Below are positions 47,501-59,369 of a stretch of 64,000 bases of DNA, piece after piece. The position numbers and the translations under genes were made by a program. The stretch comes from Trichoplax adhaerens (Eukaryota; Placozoa; Uniplacotomia; Trichoplacea; Trichoplacidae). Each line of letters begins with the position of its first letter. Position 1 is the first letter of the stretch. Below the pieces are notes generated by a model, which saw nothing but the letters and a program-made list of their open reading frames with translations, had not been told where the DNA came from and made no database searches. The DNA lies in the NCBI RefSeq assembly GCF_000150275.1, contig NW_002060943.1:5996644-6060643 (forward strand), in the 5' to 3' direction.

Positions 47501-50500
47501 TAAGCCATTCGCTAATATGGCAATAACTTTCCTCAAAATTGTATAGCAAATTACGATTTTTTAATTTTTTCCTATAAGATTAAGATTATAAAGAGCAATG
47601 TCATGATACAATGGCCAATCATTTAAAGCTAAGAACATTAAACAGTACTCTAACGCTAATTACCTTAATTGTATAGTATGACTATGAAATTTTGCAATCT
47701 CGGCAGGGTATTTTGAGCTCGGATGGTAGATTTCTGATAAGAGGGATAAAGCATTATCGGTACAGTCTACGTTTTCTTTATCTTCTCTTTTGAGCTGAAC
47801 GTCTCTGGGGACATCATTAGCAGGGGTAATACTTTGGTTTTCGGGAGAAGAATTGGAAAACTTTACTGTAGGTTCGCTTTTATCATATCCGTTAGTTTCT
47901 CTATTACTCTCTTTCAATTCGGCGTTACCATTTAGATTTTCATCGATAATCTCAGGGTTACTATCAGCCTTGTTGCTGTCGGTTTCCTTAATCTTTCTTA
48001 TAGTAGTACTGCTGTTATCAGCGGCTAGATTAATCTGAGCAAGGTCTTCCTTTAAATTTTCTTCGATGTTACCATTATCATCTACTACTTTATTCCTTGA
48101 TTTTTTGCCAGGACGTTTTTGTTTTACAGGAGTAAGTTTCTTCGGTGAAGCAATTGTCACGCGAGTAGATCTTCCTTTTCGTTTTACCCTCTCGACTACA
48201 ATTACATCAGATTGATCATCGGCATTTAAAGACTGAATGTTTGTTCGATTGCTAAATTCTCCAGGAGTGTCCTTTACCAGAACTAATACATTTTCAGTAG
48301 TATTACAGGATGGATTATCATTCTTATCACTATGTGTATCTTCAGTTGTTTGTAGAATCGCCGGGGTAGCAGATGGATTGTCAAACACGGTACTGGGTGA
48401 CTTGTCCAAAATTGCCGAACTGAACGCAGTAGGTGCTGTGTCCTTCACCGCATTAGGAGAACTTTTGACTTCACCATCAACATCTGTTACGGAGTTTTCT
48501 GTAACCCCAGTGTCGCTAATAGATTGATCATTATCTGCAGTAGTAATAACTTGCTTTGGGGTAGTAACTGATGCATTATCACTATCATTTAAAGCAGGTG
48601 GTATCTCAGCAGCCGTAGCAGAGCTAACAAAGAGTTCCTGATGAGTATAATTCTTGTTACCGATAGCTTTCATTTTATTGCTCACTAGCGCATTTTTAAA
48701 TTCTCCAGTTACTCGATTTTCAAAATCAAACTCCCCATCGGCTCGTGATGATAAGTCGCTTATAATTGATTTTGAATCTGACATGAAACTTTCTTCTTCC
48801 GATGGTAGAGCTGCGCTACTATCCGATTCATCGTTTGATACGGTATCTTCCTGTTTAAAGCCCAAATAACGAGATGGATATAGGCCTTCTTGTTCACTCT
48901 CGGAGTAATATGATGTATAACTGCCTAATATTCGCCTTTCGCTCTGTGACTGTGCAAGTTTACATAAATCTTCAAGCTGTTCACATATTAAGGGATCTAT
49001 ATCCTTAACCATATCCTTCAAGTTTTCTAACTTGGAGGCAGGCAAAACAGCTCTAGTGAATTCTAACATTATCCTATCGTTGTACTTGCAAGCAATCTAT
49101 ATATAAAACAATTGAATGCGTTTCAATTCAACTTGTCTATAGATATTTTAGATATTGGTGATATTCAATCTCTGAACTGTTATATCAACAATTTACCCAA
49201 GCAGCCTGCTGCCAAAGACAGTTATCAATAAGTTTACTTATGCTATCTTCTGCTGATATCATGGTAAGCTTAACCACGCTTAACTGCTCGCTAGAGTCCG
49301 ATAATAAGACATAGGTTTCACGGCCGAGAGTAATTACGTCGATAATACCTATTAACAAAATCACTTCTATTCTAAGATTTTAATGCAGATTTAATGAGTA
49401 AACAAAATGGATTTACCTTCATAAGCGTTATACCATCCTATAACTTTGACAGATTGTGGATCAAAGACGTATAGCATAGAAGCAGCCCAAGTGATAATGA
49501 AACGATTTCTAAAATAATTCCGTTGATCGTTGCAAGATATTGTAGTTAATTTTACAAACGGACGAATATAATAAAATTCCGAAATTAAAATCGATGAGTA
49601 AGATCGTTATAATTGCTACTGTATATTCGTCTAAAATTCGCACCTAATCGGTTGTAATTTTGCAAAGTTCAATGACTGTGGATTCCAATTCCCATTAGAA
49701 GAATCTTTTGGTATTTGAAAATGTCGACTAGCAAAAATAGGTTAAATGTCAGTGTTGCTTTTATGAAAATTGACTGAAATACTTTTAATTTATGATGATA
49801 AAATCTACTAACTTGATGCCTACGATAGGTAATGGTGGTACAGCTAATAAGTTCTTATATTGCTGTGTTGATAAGACCGTTCCTTCAAAATCGACCTAAA
49901 ATCAACAATAATATCTGTATACTAAGGATAAAAATTACCAATCAGTAATGTGTATGAGCTTTAGGGCAGAATCTACCTTCCATAATCTCGAGCCAGGCCG
50001 GGCACAATAAATAAATGGAGTAGCATTTTGCGATCGGTCATTAGTACCATGACAGAAACAGCCTCCGTACATTCCGTTCCTAGATTGAGTAATTGTTCCA
50101 TATAAAATGTAGACACTAGAAACTTTTATTTTGATATCATGCAGAGTCTAAAACCAATGCATTATTGGAGAACTACTTACCGCGGTTTTTTGCCTACTTG
50201 GGCAGCTTGTTCACTGTAAGATAGATTGTATGAATTAATATTTGATAAAGCTAAGAAATTTTATTTCATCAAATCTCCTACAGATTGCTCGAATAATTTA
50301 AGTGGCTGCTCTTTTGATTTATTACCTATTTGCAATTGTTACCAAAATATATCGCCTCGTTTAGAGCGATCATAACTCTTTAAACTAGAATTAATGATCT
50401 TACCTAAGAAGGTTACAGATATAGCACTGAGTTATTGTGGATACCAATAGTTTATTTGAATGGAAATCTAGCTGGACTATATAATTTTCGTTGCGCATGA

Positions 50501-52726
50501 TAGCCACGGAGGAACTTAATGATAATAATCTTGATGCCTGGAGCATTACATGTCATGTCCAAGCAAAATATTTTATTTAGATTAAGATTACGATGAAATT
50601 TATTATTAACTGACGTATACCTCAAAGTATATTTTTATCAGTTATGAAATGATTTATGCGTAATAATATTGACATTATATCGTAACGAAACAAGTTAAAT
50701 CTGGGCATTAGAAGTAAATATCTAACGCTAAACGTTATGACAGCCTATTTATAGTAACCTACCTTTCCAACAGGAAATTTAGTAATCGACACCTTGCCCT
50801 TATCATCCCCAGTAAATACACGTGTACTTTGTTGATCCCAGCATAATGCTGTAATAGTTGCTCCTTGATGTTCTTTTTCTATGCATAATAGCTTTAACGT
50901 TGTGAAAAAGGAATTAAAGAGAGATCGACAGATTCAATCCCTTACTGGATGCATTTGTTTAATAGTATTCATTTCTTAGTCATGGCACAGCAGACTAGTC
51001 TTCTTTTAATAATGTAATCACTTCAAAAGTTGAACCAGCATACAGTAGAGTTATATCCAGACTGTGGTCTTACCTTTGGTTTTAATTTGGTGTTCAAATT
51101 GAGCTGCCAAATGTATATCAGGCCATCTCTGCAAGGAAAGAAATGTTATTTATGATCAATAATTGTTGTACCATCTTACAATTACGTCAGAGTAGATGTG
51201 TATAACAAAAAATGTGTAAATACTTGCAATTAGACGATTGCATATTACAATGAATTGCACTGATCTGTAAGTAATTTCATAATACACTGCACAAATTTAA
51301 CTTTGTGGTCGTAGCTAAAAATAATAGATTTATAGTACTAACCGGGTGCCTACGGCTGCATAGGCTTCATTAACTGATATCTTGACAACAGATGCACATC
51401 CTTTCATGTCTTTATGCGTCAGCAGTTGTCGGAATCGTACATTGGCTCTTCCAAAGCAGTAGAGTGCTGCATTGTTGGATCCCATGATGATATAACATCG
51501 TGAAACAGCCATACAGACATACTGTAAATCAAATAACATACGATCAGTTAACATTGGTTCAGAGTCTATTATCCTCACTTAAGCTTTACATTCGATAATG
51601 GCATCGTAATGAAGTTTCATTGTAATTCATTTAGATTAAATCATGGCACAGCAAAGCTATCGCAATCGACAAAAACAAGTAATCAAGGTGGATTTAATAA
51701 ATGATTGCTACTGCAAATTGATAATGCCAAATGAATTTATGCTTGTGCTCATAATATCCGATTAGTTAGATATCAATACTATTTTCATCATTATTCGTGT
51801 TGATTTTTATGCAAACAAAGTCATTAAGCGATAATGGTATATGGATGTATATATACCATCAAGCTTTAGCTTTATACCGTATGATGCCTGCTACAGATTT
51901 AATTATGAAAGAAATGGAAGTACTTCGGACTGATGATACAAAATCTTTGATAGAATGATCACTGCCATTACAATTGATAACCATCGAAAGTAATGAATGA
52001 GTTTATGTTTACGTACGTCCACACAGATAGTAATGCTAATTAAGTTGTCCGTTTGTTGAAGCTATTGCATCTATATGAATATTTGGTCAATCATCCATAC
52101 AGTACAGTGTAATATAAATTGATTATGGGCTGTTTTTTCTTAGGAATGACATCATACTTTTATTACTAGTGGACATTATCCGTGCTTTGGTGCACTCTGT
52201 ACTTTTATTTCCTTTCATTCTCTAAGAATGTATCATGACTAGATCTGAAAAAGGCTCAGTTCAATTTAATGCTGTTGCTATTGGTCTAATCATGACTTTT
52301 ATCGGTTATTACATTTTATGACGTCATGATGTAGTCCAAGATGGTTCCAACATGAGTGTAAAACTCAAATTGAAATGTAGCGACGAGTGTGCAGTGTAGC
52401 CTGCAGGTTAATGACAGTACAGTTAGTTGACAATAAAATGAATTAATGATCGTAATTTTGTTGACGATAATCACTATCCTAGAGAGGTGGTCTATTTAAG
52501 TACAAGTACAAACAGGCTTCGTAAGAGAGATGCCATCATTTCAATGTTCTGAACAGGCATGAAATAGTAAAATACTTACTTTTGTCCGAATTGACGAGCG
52601 AATCGGTGTCATCAGTTCATCTAGCATACCTTGTTCGAAAAGTATGTAAGGCGTTGGACGATCAGTAGTTACTGTTGGATTGGCAACAGAACTTTCAGAA
52701 TCAGAGTAGCCAACCGAAGAAGCCAT
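44451..52726 (-). CDS. HPS5: HPS5 homologue (BLOC-2 subunit) with C-terminal RING-H2 finger, about 21 or more exons
   Basis: HPS5 is a subunit of BLOC-2, which tethers endosomal carriers for lysosome-related organelles. The start ATG is at 52726. The WD/beta-propeller part includes exons 52726-52580, 51521-51343, 51128-51074, 50891-50763, about 50530-50403, about 50205-50170, about 50117-49980 and about 49897-49815. It shows ITALCWDQQSTRVFTGDDKG, IVQLDFHSNKLLVST, FIYCARPGSRLWK and LLAVPPLPIVGIK, all close to human HPS5. A large exon 49096-47664 is acidic, Ser-rich and probably disordered, with a basic patch (RVKRKGRSTR). The solenoid exons follow: 47570-47090, about 47009-46930, 46793-46455, 46383-46250, 46160-46033, 45863-45545 and 45463-45388, with FLCRYFYLLDLKHVRG, GYWIGYIRLCLHLEMLDEAV and YEILEHVDAFYWLQQ, the last matching the human C-terminus. 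Reading then continues through 45255-45184, 45092-45044, 44970-44937, 44809-44733 and 44653-44451, encoding a RING-H2 (CPIC, FDCGHAFHKIC, CRIC). I checked phase across the eight junctions from 46160 to the end. One or two propeller exons near 49.5-49.7 kb remain unresolved. Confidence 0.88.
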
Positions 52727-53119
52727 GATTGTTATCAACGAGAGATTGTTACTATGAAATTAAGCTTCAATCAATGGTTTAATCGTCGATATGACCAAGA
52801 TATCAATAGTTTGGTCAATGGTGGTAAAATGAATTAGGTCATTGATCTCGCTTAGCCAAGCTGCTGCTAGCATCCATTACATCATTCTACAATACTGCTG
52901 AAATTGATGGGCTACTATTACAACAATACACCATCACAATCCTACATCCGTGTCAAGGTGCAATCATCCACTATTGCCAATCTCTCTGAGTAATGCCACT
53001 ACTTGTTGCAATAAGCTATAAGGAAATGCGTGATCGTTGATCGAAATTAACTTAGCAAGTTGGTTGCCATGCTTTCATCCTTGAAACTTTGATGGAGACT
53101 AGCCGGGTGCAAGTGAGCG

Positions 53120-53220
53120 CACAGTAATACAGTAATACAGTAATACTGAACACAGAGTGGACAGTACAGTACAGTATGATAGTAAGTACTGTACACTGTA
53201 CAGTGTAGTATACAATCCAT
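53120..53220. repeat. Pentamer tract preceding the minisatellite
   Basis: TAATACAG repeats at 53127-53146, then GGACAGTACAGTACAGTATG and TACTGTACACTGTACAGTGT. It ends about 250 bp before the minisatellite. Confidence 0.82.
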
Positions 53221-53462
53221 TCGACCGAGAACATTTTCTACTGAACAGCTATGAAATTTTGGACGATTTTGGAACATTGTACTCTTCCAACTACAGTACC
53301 GGACTGATTGTAAAGTATTGTACTGAGTCATTGCGCGTGATTTTCCTATGATGACCAAATGACTAAACAGTCCTTGGCGAGACGATAGTGACGCTGTCAC
53401 ACCGGTTGTGATTATAGTCGTGCATTGGACAAAATGATCTGCATGAAACACACTGTCTCAAC

Positions 53463-55970
53463 CTTGCTTGCATTCCTCGACTCATCAATAGCAAGGTAAA
53501 CAAACCAATTGCATGACAGATTTTGCTTCTAGTCATCTACTCCAATGATGATGAACATTTGATACTCCATCAATGGATATCAACATTGTAGTTGTCTACA
53601 GGTCCGACTAGTAAATCCTGTAGTAAAATAATCCAGTCCGAGATTCTAATCATACACAGTCTCTGCTTGCATTCCTCGACTCATCAATAGCAAGGTAAAC
53701 AAACCAATTGCATGACAGATTTTGCATCTAGTCATCTACTCCAATGATGATGAACATTTGATACTCCATCAATGGATATCAACATTGTAGTTGTCTACAG
53801 GTCCGACTAGTAAATCCTGTAGTAAAATAATCCAGTCCGAGATTCTAATCATACACAGTCTCTGCTTGCATTCCTCGACTCATCAATAGCAAGGTAAACA
53901 AACCAATTGCATGACAGATTTTGCATCTAGTCATCTACTCCAATGATGATGAACATTTGATACTCCATCAATGGATATCAACATTGTAGTTGTCTACAGG
54001 TCCGACTAGTAAATCCTGTAGTAAAATAATCCAGTCCGAGATTCTAATCATACACAGTCTCTGCTGGCATTCCTCGACTCATCAATAGCAAGGTAAACAA
54101 ACCAATTGCATGACAGATTTTGCATCTAGTCATCTACTCCAATGATGATGAACATTTGATACTCCATCAATGGATATCAATATTGTAGTTGTCTACAGGT
54201 CCGACTAGTAAATCCTGTAGTAAAATAATCCAGTCCGAGATTCTAATCATGCACAGCCTCTGCTTGCATTACTCTACTCATAGTCAATGATAATGTAAAC
54301 AAACCAATTGCGTGAGAGATTTTGCTTCTAGTCATCTACTCCAATGATGATGAACATTTGATGCTCCATCAATGGATATCAATATTGTAGCTGTCTACAG
54401 GTCCGACTAGTAAGTCCTGTAGTAAAATAATCTAATCCAAGATTCTAGTCATACACAGTCTCTGCTTGCATTACTTTACTCAGTCACATTCAACGATGGT
54501 GTAAACGAACCAATTGCATGAGAGATTTTGCATCTAGTCATCTACTCCAATGATGATGAACATTTGATACTCCATCAATGAATATCTGCTTGCATTACTC
54601 TACTCATAATTAATGATAATGTAAACAAACCAATTGCATCAGACATTTTGCTTCTAGTCATCTACTCTAATGATGATGAACATTTGATACTCCATCAATG
54701 AATATCAATATTGAAGCTGTCTACAGGTCCAATTAGTAAGTACTGTAGTAAAATAATCTAATCCGAAATTCTAGTCATACACAGTCGCAGCTTGCATTAA
54801 TCTACTCAGTCATAATCAACGACGGTGTAAACGAACCAATTGCATGAGAGATTTTGCATCTAGTCATTTTACTCAAACGATTATGGACATTTGATACTCC
54901 ATCAATGGATATCAATATTGTAGTTGTCTACAGGTCCGACTAGTAAGTCCTGTAGTAAAATAATCTAATCCAAGATTCTAGTCATACACAGTCTCTGTTT
55001 ACATTACTCTACTCACTCACAGTCAACGACGGTGTAAACTAACCAATTGCATGAGAGATTTTGCATCTAGTCATCTACTCCAATGATGATGAACATTTGA
55101 TACTTCATCAATGGATATCAATATTGTAGTTGTCTACAGGTCCGACTAGTAAATCCTGTAGTAAAATAATCCAGTCCGAGATTGTAGTCATACTGTACAC
55201 AGTCTATGCTTGCATTACTCTACTCATAGTCAATGACAATGTAAACAAACCAATTGCATGAGAGATTTTGCATCTAGCCATCTACTCAAACGATTATGGA
55301 CATTTGATACTCCATCAATGGATTGTAACTATCTGCAGGACTGACTAGTAAGTAGTCAAACCATCTAACCCAAGATTATAGTTATACACAGTCTCTTCTT
55401 GCGTTACTTTACTCAGTCACAGTCAACGATGGTGTAAACAATCAAATTGCATAAGAGAGTTTGCATCTAGCCATCTACTCAAACGATTATGGACATTTGA
55501 TACTCCATCCATGGATATCAATACTGTAACTATCTACAGGACTGACTAGTAAGTAGTCAAACCATCTAACCCAAGATTATAGTTATACACAGTCTCAGCC
55601 TGCGTTACTTTACTCAGTCACAGTCAACGATGGTGTAAGCAATCAAATTACATAAGAGAGTTTGCATCTAGCCATCTACTCAAACGATTATGGACATTTG
55701 ATACTCCATCAATGGATATCAATATTGTAACTGTCTATAGGACTGAGTAGTAAGTAGTAAAATAATCTAATCCAAGATTCTAGTCATACACGGTCTCAAC
55801 CCTGCTTGCATAACTCTACTCAGTCATAGTCAATGACGGTGTAAACAAACAAATTGCATGAGAGATTTTGCATCAACTGAAATGATTACAATATAAATAT
55901 TTGCATCAATGGATATCAATATTGTAGCTAACAACAGAACCGACTAGTAAGTAGTAAAACAATCCAATCT
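53463..55970 (+). repeat. Minisatellite, about 199-bp unit, about 13 copies
   Basis: Unit starts, judged from the GCTTGCATT motif, fall near 53466, 53665, 53864, 54063, 54262, 54464, 54586, 54790, 54989, 55208, 55398, 55599 and 55803. The first four intervals are exactly 199 bp and the copies nearly identical. Later copies vary in length (one is cut to about 122 bp) and accumulate substitutions. Shared blocks include CCAATTGCATGA, GATGATGAACATTTGATACT, CCATCAATGGATATCAA and GTCTACAGGTCCGACTAGTA. No open frame runs through the array. Confidence 0.95.
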
Positions 55971-57950
55971 AGAAGACTTAAAAGCGCTGAGGAATAAGTA
56001 TGCACTTTTAAGAGGAGCGACGTAAACTTGTAAGAAGATGACTAATAGTATCGTCCAAAATGCAGCAGCTCTGTCACTAGCTGAAACCGCGACATCCGTT
56101 ATAGCATTACTTTACATAATTATAATCCACTAGCGTAAAAACGGCACGCAATCGATCTGCATAAAATTAAGAAAAAATAGTCCATATTTCAATATTTTAT
56201 ACAATCTGTTACGTAGCAATTGTTCAGTTCTCATAGAAAGGACGGGTAGAGTTAGATCATGGTATTGAAGCGTTATCATACTTGAAAATAACATTTTCGA
56301 TGGCCTCTTCAACTAAATGAACGAGAGTCCCATTGAAAACTGTTTCAAAACTGATTTCTGCCTATCATGTCGGTTTTTATACAAAGCTATTCCTTACTAT
56401 AAACTGGCTCTAGTTTGGTCTGATCTGCAGTTTAGTATGAGAGAACCAAAACAAGGGATTTATATTATATTTTATTTTATAATCAACCAACAAAATAAAA
56501 TATCAAATCTTTAAATGATAGCTTGGAGTATTGAAGAAATATCAAAAGAGATTGCATGTAGGCTCTATTTTAGTAAAAGCAGATAGTTAAAATATCAAAT
56601 GATTTACAAAGCGTTATCGATATAAGCGCTATTAGTGCTGTAATAGCAGAATCACCAAATGCTCGGATAAATGTCGTCTACAAACGACTTGGAAGCACGT
56701 AGACCAGCTAGAAGCCTCGTTTTATTCTTGAATACTGTACCTATCTAGTAGCTCATTTGGATTAATTCAAATGCCAGTAAAAATGTTCCTTTGTGTATTG
56801 TTTCCACTACATCATATTATACATTAGTAGAAAGAGACCTAGACGACATATACTAAACGCATGCAAATTATATCTTAAAACAAATACGGTACTCTAAGTA
56901 AAAGTAAGCGGCTAAAGCCTCTATTCACTTTTATAAGTAAGTATACTCAATAGGCTTCAAAGAAAAGACAGCTTCCGAACGGCTTACTCTTAGTCATGAA
57001 TCGATATTACATTAACGAATGATCATTATTCAATAAAAGATTCCTACGCACAGACACTAGGTTACGGCCCATAGCTGGAAATAAAATAAGGACATTGACA
57101 GCAACTGCTCTTATAAGACAGCAATTATTTTACTATTTAACTTAAAATAGTATCATTTATTAATAGTTATTTTAGGGCATAGATATCGTAGTCCATCATT
57201 TCTTAATAAATAAGTAGAAGATCAGCCGACCAATAGACATTACTAAGGACAAACAACAAAAGACTCCCTAGTTGCCATTGTGAACACATTAATATCGAAA
57301 ATCCTTCAGAATTGTCATCCACATGGTGTCCACTGTTTATGAAAATTTTTAATTAAATACATACAAAACTTCCTATTTCTATTTCTTCAAGAAAGCCGTG
57401 AAACTTGAAATGCAGAATTGGATACATTGTTGAGTCCTAGTAGTTTAAGCATGATCTAATAGTATGCATGCTGTAGTGACCGGCGCTGTTAACAATTTAA
57501 CCGCTACTTATTTGAAAGCCATCTATTCCCAGCTGTTGCGCTTCTTCCTATAAATAAAATGATACTAATCAAGTTACAAGTTTAAACAGATAGAGTACAT
57601 GTGCGAGTATATGTACACAAAGGTACAACGATTTTTATCCGCTACGCTAGTCATCCTAAGGATTAAAAGTAAATCTCTATAAGGTCAATTAAGCCTAAGT
57701 AAGAGCGAGTTGAACATGACCCCAGAAAGGTAAAAAAAAACGTTAGAAACACCGTCCAGTGGTTCTACAGTAATGTTATTCTGGATATAAATTATTATAC
57801 AAGATCGTAACTTTAGCATTGCTATATGCTAAATACACTAGTATCTCTTTACTCTGGCCTTCTTTATTACTATTGTCAAAATTTAATAATTATTCAAGTC
57901 CCTAGCTATCGTATACTATCATCGGTGATAATAATTGCTGATAGCCAAAA

Positions 57951-59369
57951 ATGAAGATTCTTACAATCAAAAGATCTCGTACCGTCAATATACTTAGCAG
58001 CATTTTGTTATTAATGTTATTTATGCAATTACATAAAATGTTTACTGATCGCCAACTCATAGACCAAGCTAAAGATTGGATCTATAAATCGCATCAAGTT
58101 TCTCCAATCAATTTAACTATCTTAAGCTATAATGGACAGCGGCGAAATGTCCATGCAACTCCTGGTATAACGGTCAAAACCATGACGAGAGATAAAATTC
58201 CTCAATTACCACTTTATCCCCTCCAAACCAATCCAACCTACTATGGCAGTATGTTTAATACTATGGAACGACAACCAAATTGTCAAGATCTATCTCATCG
58301 ATCAGCATCAGAAATTAATTATGTCCGGGAAGCATTTCGCTTGCATCAAAATAGAACGTTTCTATCGAATGAACTTTTAGCTAAAGAAACCCAATATTGT
58401 CAAAATCCAATTTATCAATCTTATCCAAATATATCACTAAGTCAGGAAGAGAAAGAGTATCCAATTGCATTTACTTTAACTGTCCATAAGAATGCTGAAC
58501 AAGTTGAAAGATTATTACGCAGTATTTATATGCCTCATAATTATTACTGTATCCATGTAGATAACAAATCATCGCCAGCGTTTACACAAGTAATGATGAA
58601 CTATGCTAAATGTTTCCGTAATATTATTGTATTCAATTTAATTTCAGTTATACCAACGACCTATTCGCGAATACAAGCTGATCTATACTGTATGGAAGCA
58701 CTTCTTCTTCATCATCACAATTGGAAATACTGGATTAATTTATCCGGCGATGATTATCCATTAATGACAAATCGAGAATTAGTCCAATATCTAAAAACAC
58801 TAAATGGCCAAAATGATATTGAAACTTTAGTTGCTGCTCATTTAAAATCGAGATATCAATATCATTACTATTTATCAAAAAGTGGACAATATTTACCAAG
58901 TACTAGATTTAAATCCCCAATATCGTTAAATAATGTTAGAATTTATAAAGGCGGATCATTTATCGCGGCTACGTATGAATTTTGTCAATTTGTTATGAGT
59001 AATATGACAGCAAAAGCAATCTTAAACTACTTTAATGATACTTTTCTACCTAGTGAAAATATCTGGGCAACATTGCAGCGAATCGACGGTGTTCCAGGTT
59101 CAATACATTTCAATCAATCATATCGAACTAAAGCTGTTTCATCAAAATCTCGCCTAACTAATTGGGGATCAACACATTGTTACGGCTGGTGGAGAAAGGG
59201 TCAATGTACTTATTCAGTAGGAGATTTAAGATGGCTATTTGATAAAAATCATCAACACTATTTATTTGCATCTAAATTCGATATTAGGAGAGATCATGTT
59301 GTAATGGATTGTATTGAATTAGATAGAAGAAATCGCATGAAGCAAGAAATCGCTAGCACAACGTTTTAA
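57951..59369 (+). CDS. GT14 family (core-2/I-branching) beta-1,6-N-acetylglucosaminyltransferase-like protein, single exon
   Basis: A 472-residue type II membrane protein in one exon. After a short basic cytoplasmic tail (MKILTIKRSRT) comes one membrane anchor (VNILSSILLLMLFMQL), then a stem and a luminal catalytic domain. The family transfers GlcNAc in beta-1,6 linkage to O-glycans or poly-LacNAc in the Golgi; plant and other members differ. Family features: YPIAFTLTVHKNAEQVERLL, YYCIHVDNKSS, the LSGDDYPLMTN segment (LxGxDxPL-type), SFIAATYEFCQFV and a region around PSENIWATLQRIDGVPGS matching the PDE-W-TL-R-PG motif of GCNTs. Several N-glycosylation sequons and multiple Cys residues are visible. 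Acceptor specificity cannot be assigned. The lack of introns suits GCNT-type gene expansions. Confidence 0.85.
   Translation: MKILTIKRSRTVNILSSILLLMLFMQLHKMFTDRQLIDQAKDWIYKSHQVSPINLTILSYNGQRRNVHATPGITVKTMTRDKIPQLPLYPLQTNPTYYGSMFNTMERQPNCQDLSHRSASEINYVREAFRLHQNRTFLSNELLAKETQYCQNPIYQSYPNISLSQEEKEYPIAFTLTVHKNAEQVERLLRSIYMPHNYYCIHVDNKSSPAFTQVMMNYAKCFRNIIVFNLISVIPTTYSRIQADLYCMEALLLHHHNWKYWINLSGDDYPLMTNRELVQYLKTLNGQNDIETLVAAHLKSRYQYHYYLSKSGQYLPSTRFKSPISLNNVRIYKGGSFIAATYEFCQFVMSNMTAKAILNYFNDTFLPSENIWATLQRIDGVPGSIHFNQSYRTKAVSSKSRLTNWGSTHCYGWWRKGQCTYSVGDLRWLFDKNHQHYLFASKFDIRRDHVVMDCIELDRRNRMKQEIASTTF

Larger units (their letters stand above)
52727..57950. other. Intergenic region holding a pentamer tract and a minisatellite
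   Basis: The region from 52727 to about 53450 carries a pentamer tract at about 53120-53220. A minisatellite occupies about 53463-55970. From 55970 to 57950 I see only AT-rich DNA without a supportable gene. Confidence 0.6.

Noticed and set aside
47853-48869. Plus-strand frames opposite the large HPS5 exon
   Set aside because: They are antisense shadows of the Ser/Asp-rich coding exon. They are hydrophobic/Ser-rich by complementarity and have no independent motifs.
53047-53451. 134-codon minus-strand frame
   Set aside because: It runs through the pentamer tract upstream of the minisatellite. The middle is repeat-derived and no domain is recognisable.
53463-55970. Minisatellite considered as a CRISPR-like array or centromeric satellite
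   Set aside because: Units of about 199 bp are contiguous with no short-repeat/unique-spacer pattern, so it is not CRISPR. A single 2.5-kb block gives no evidence for a centromere.
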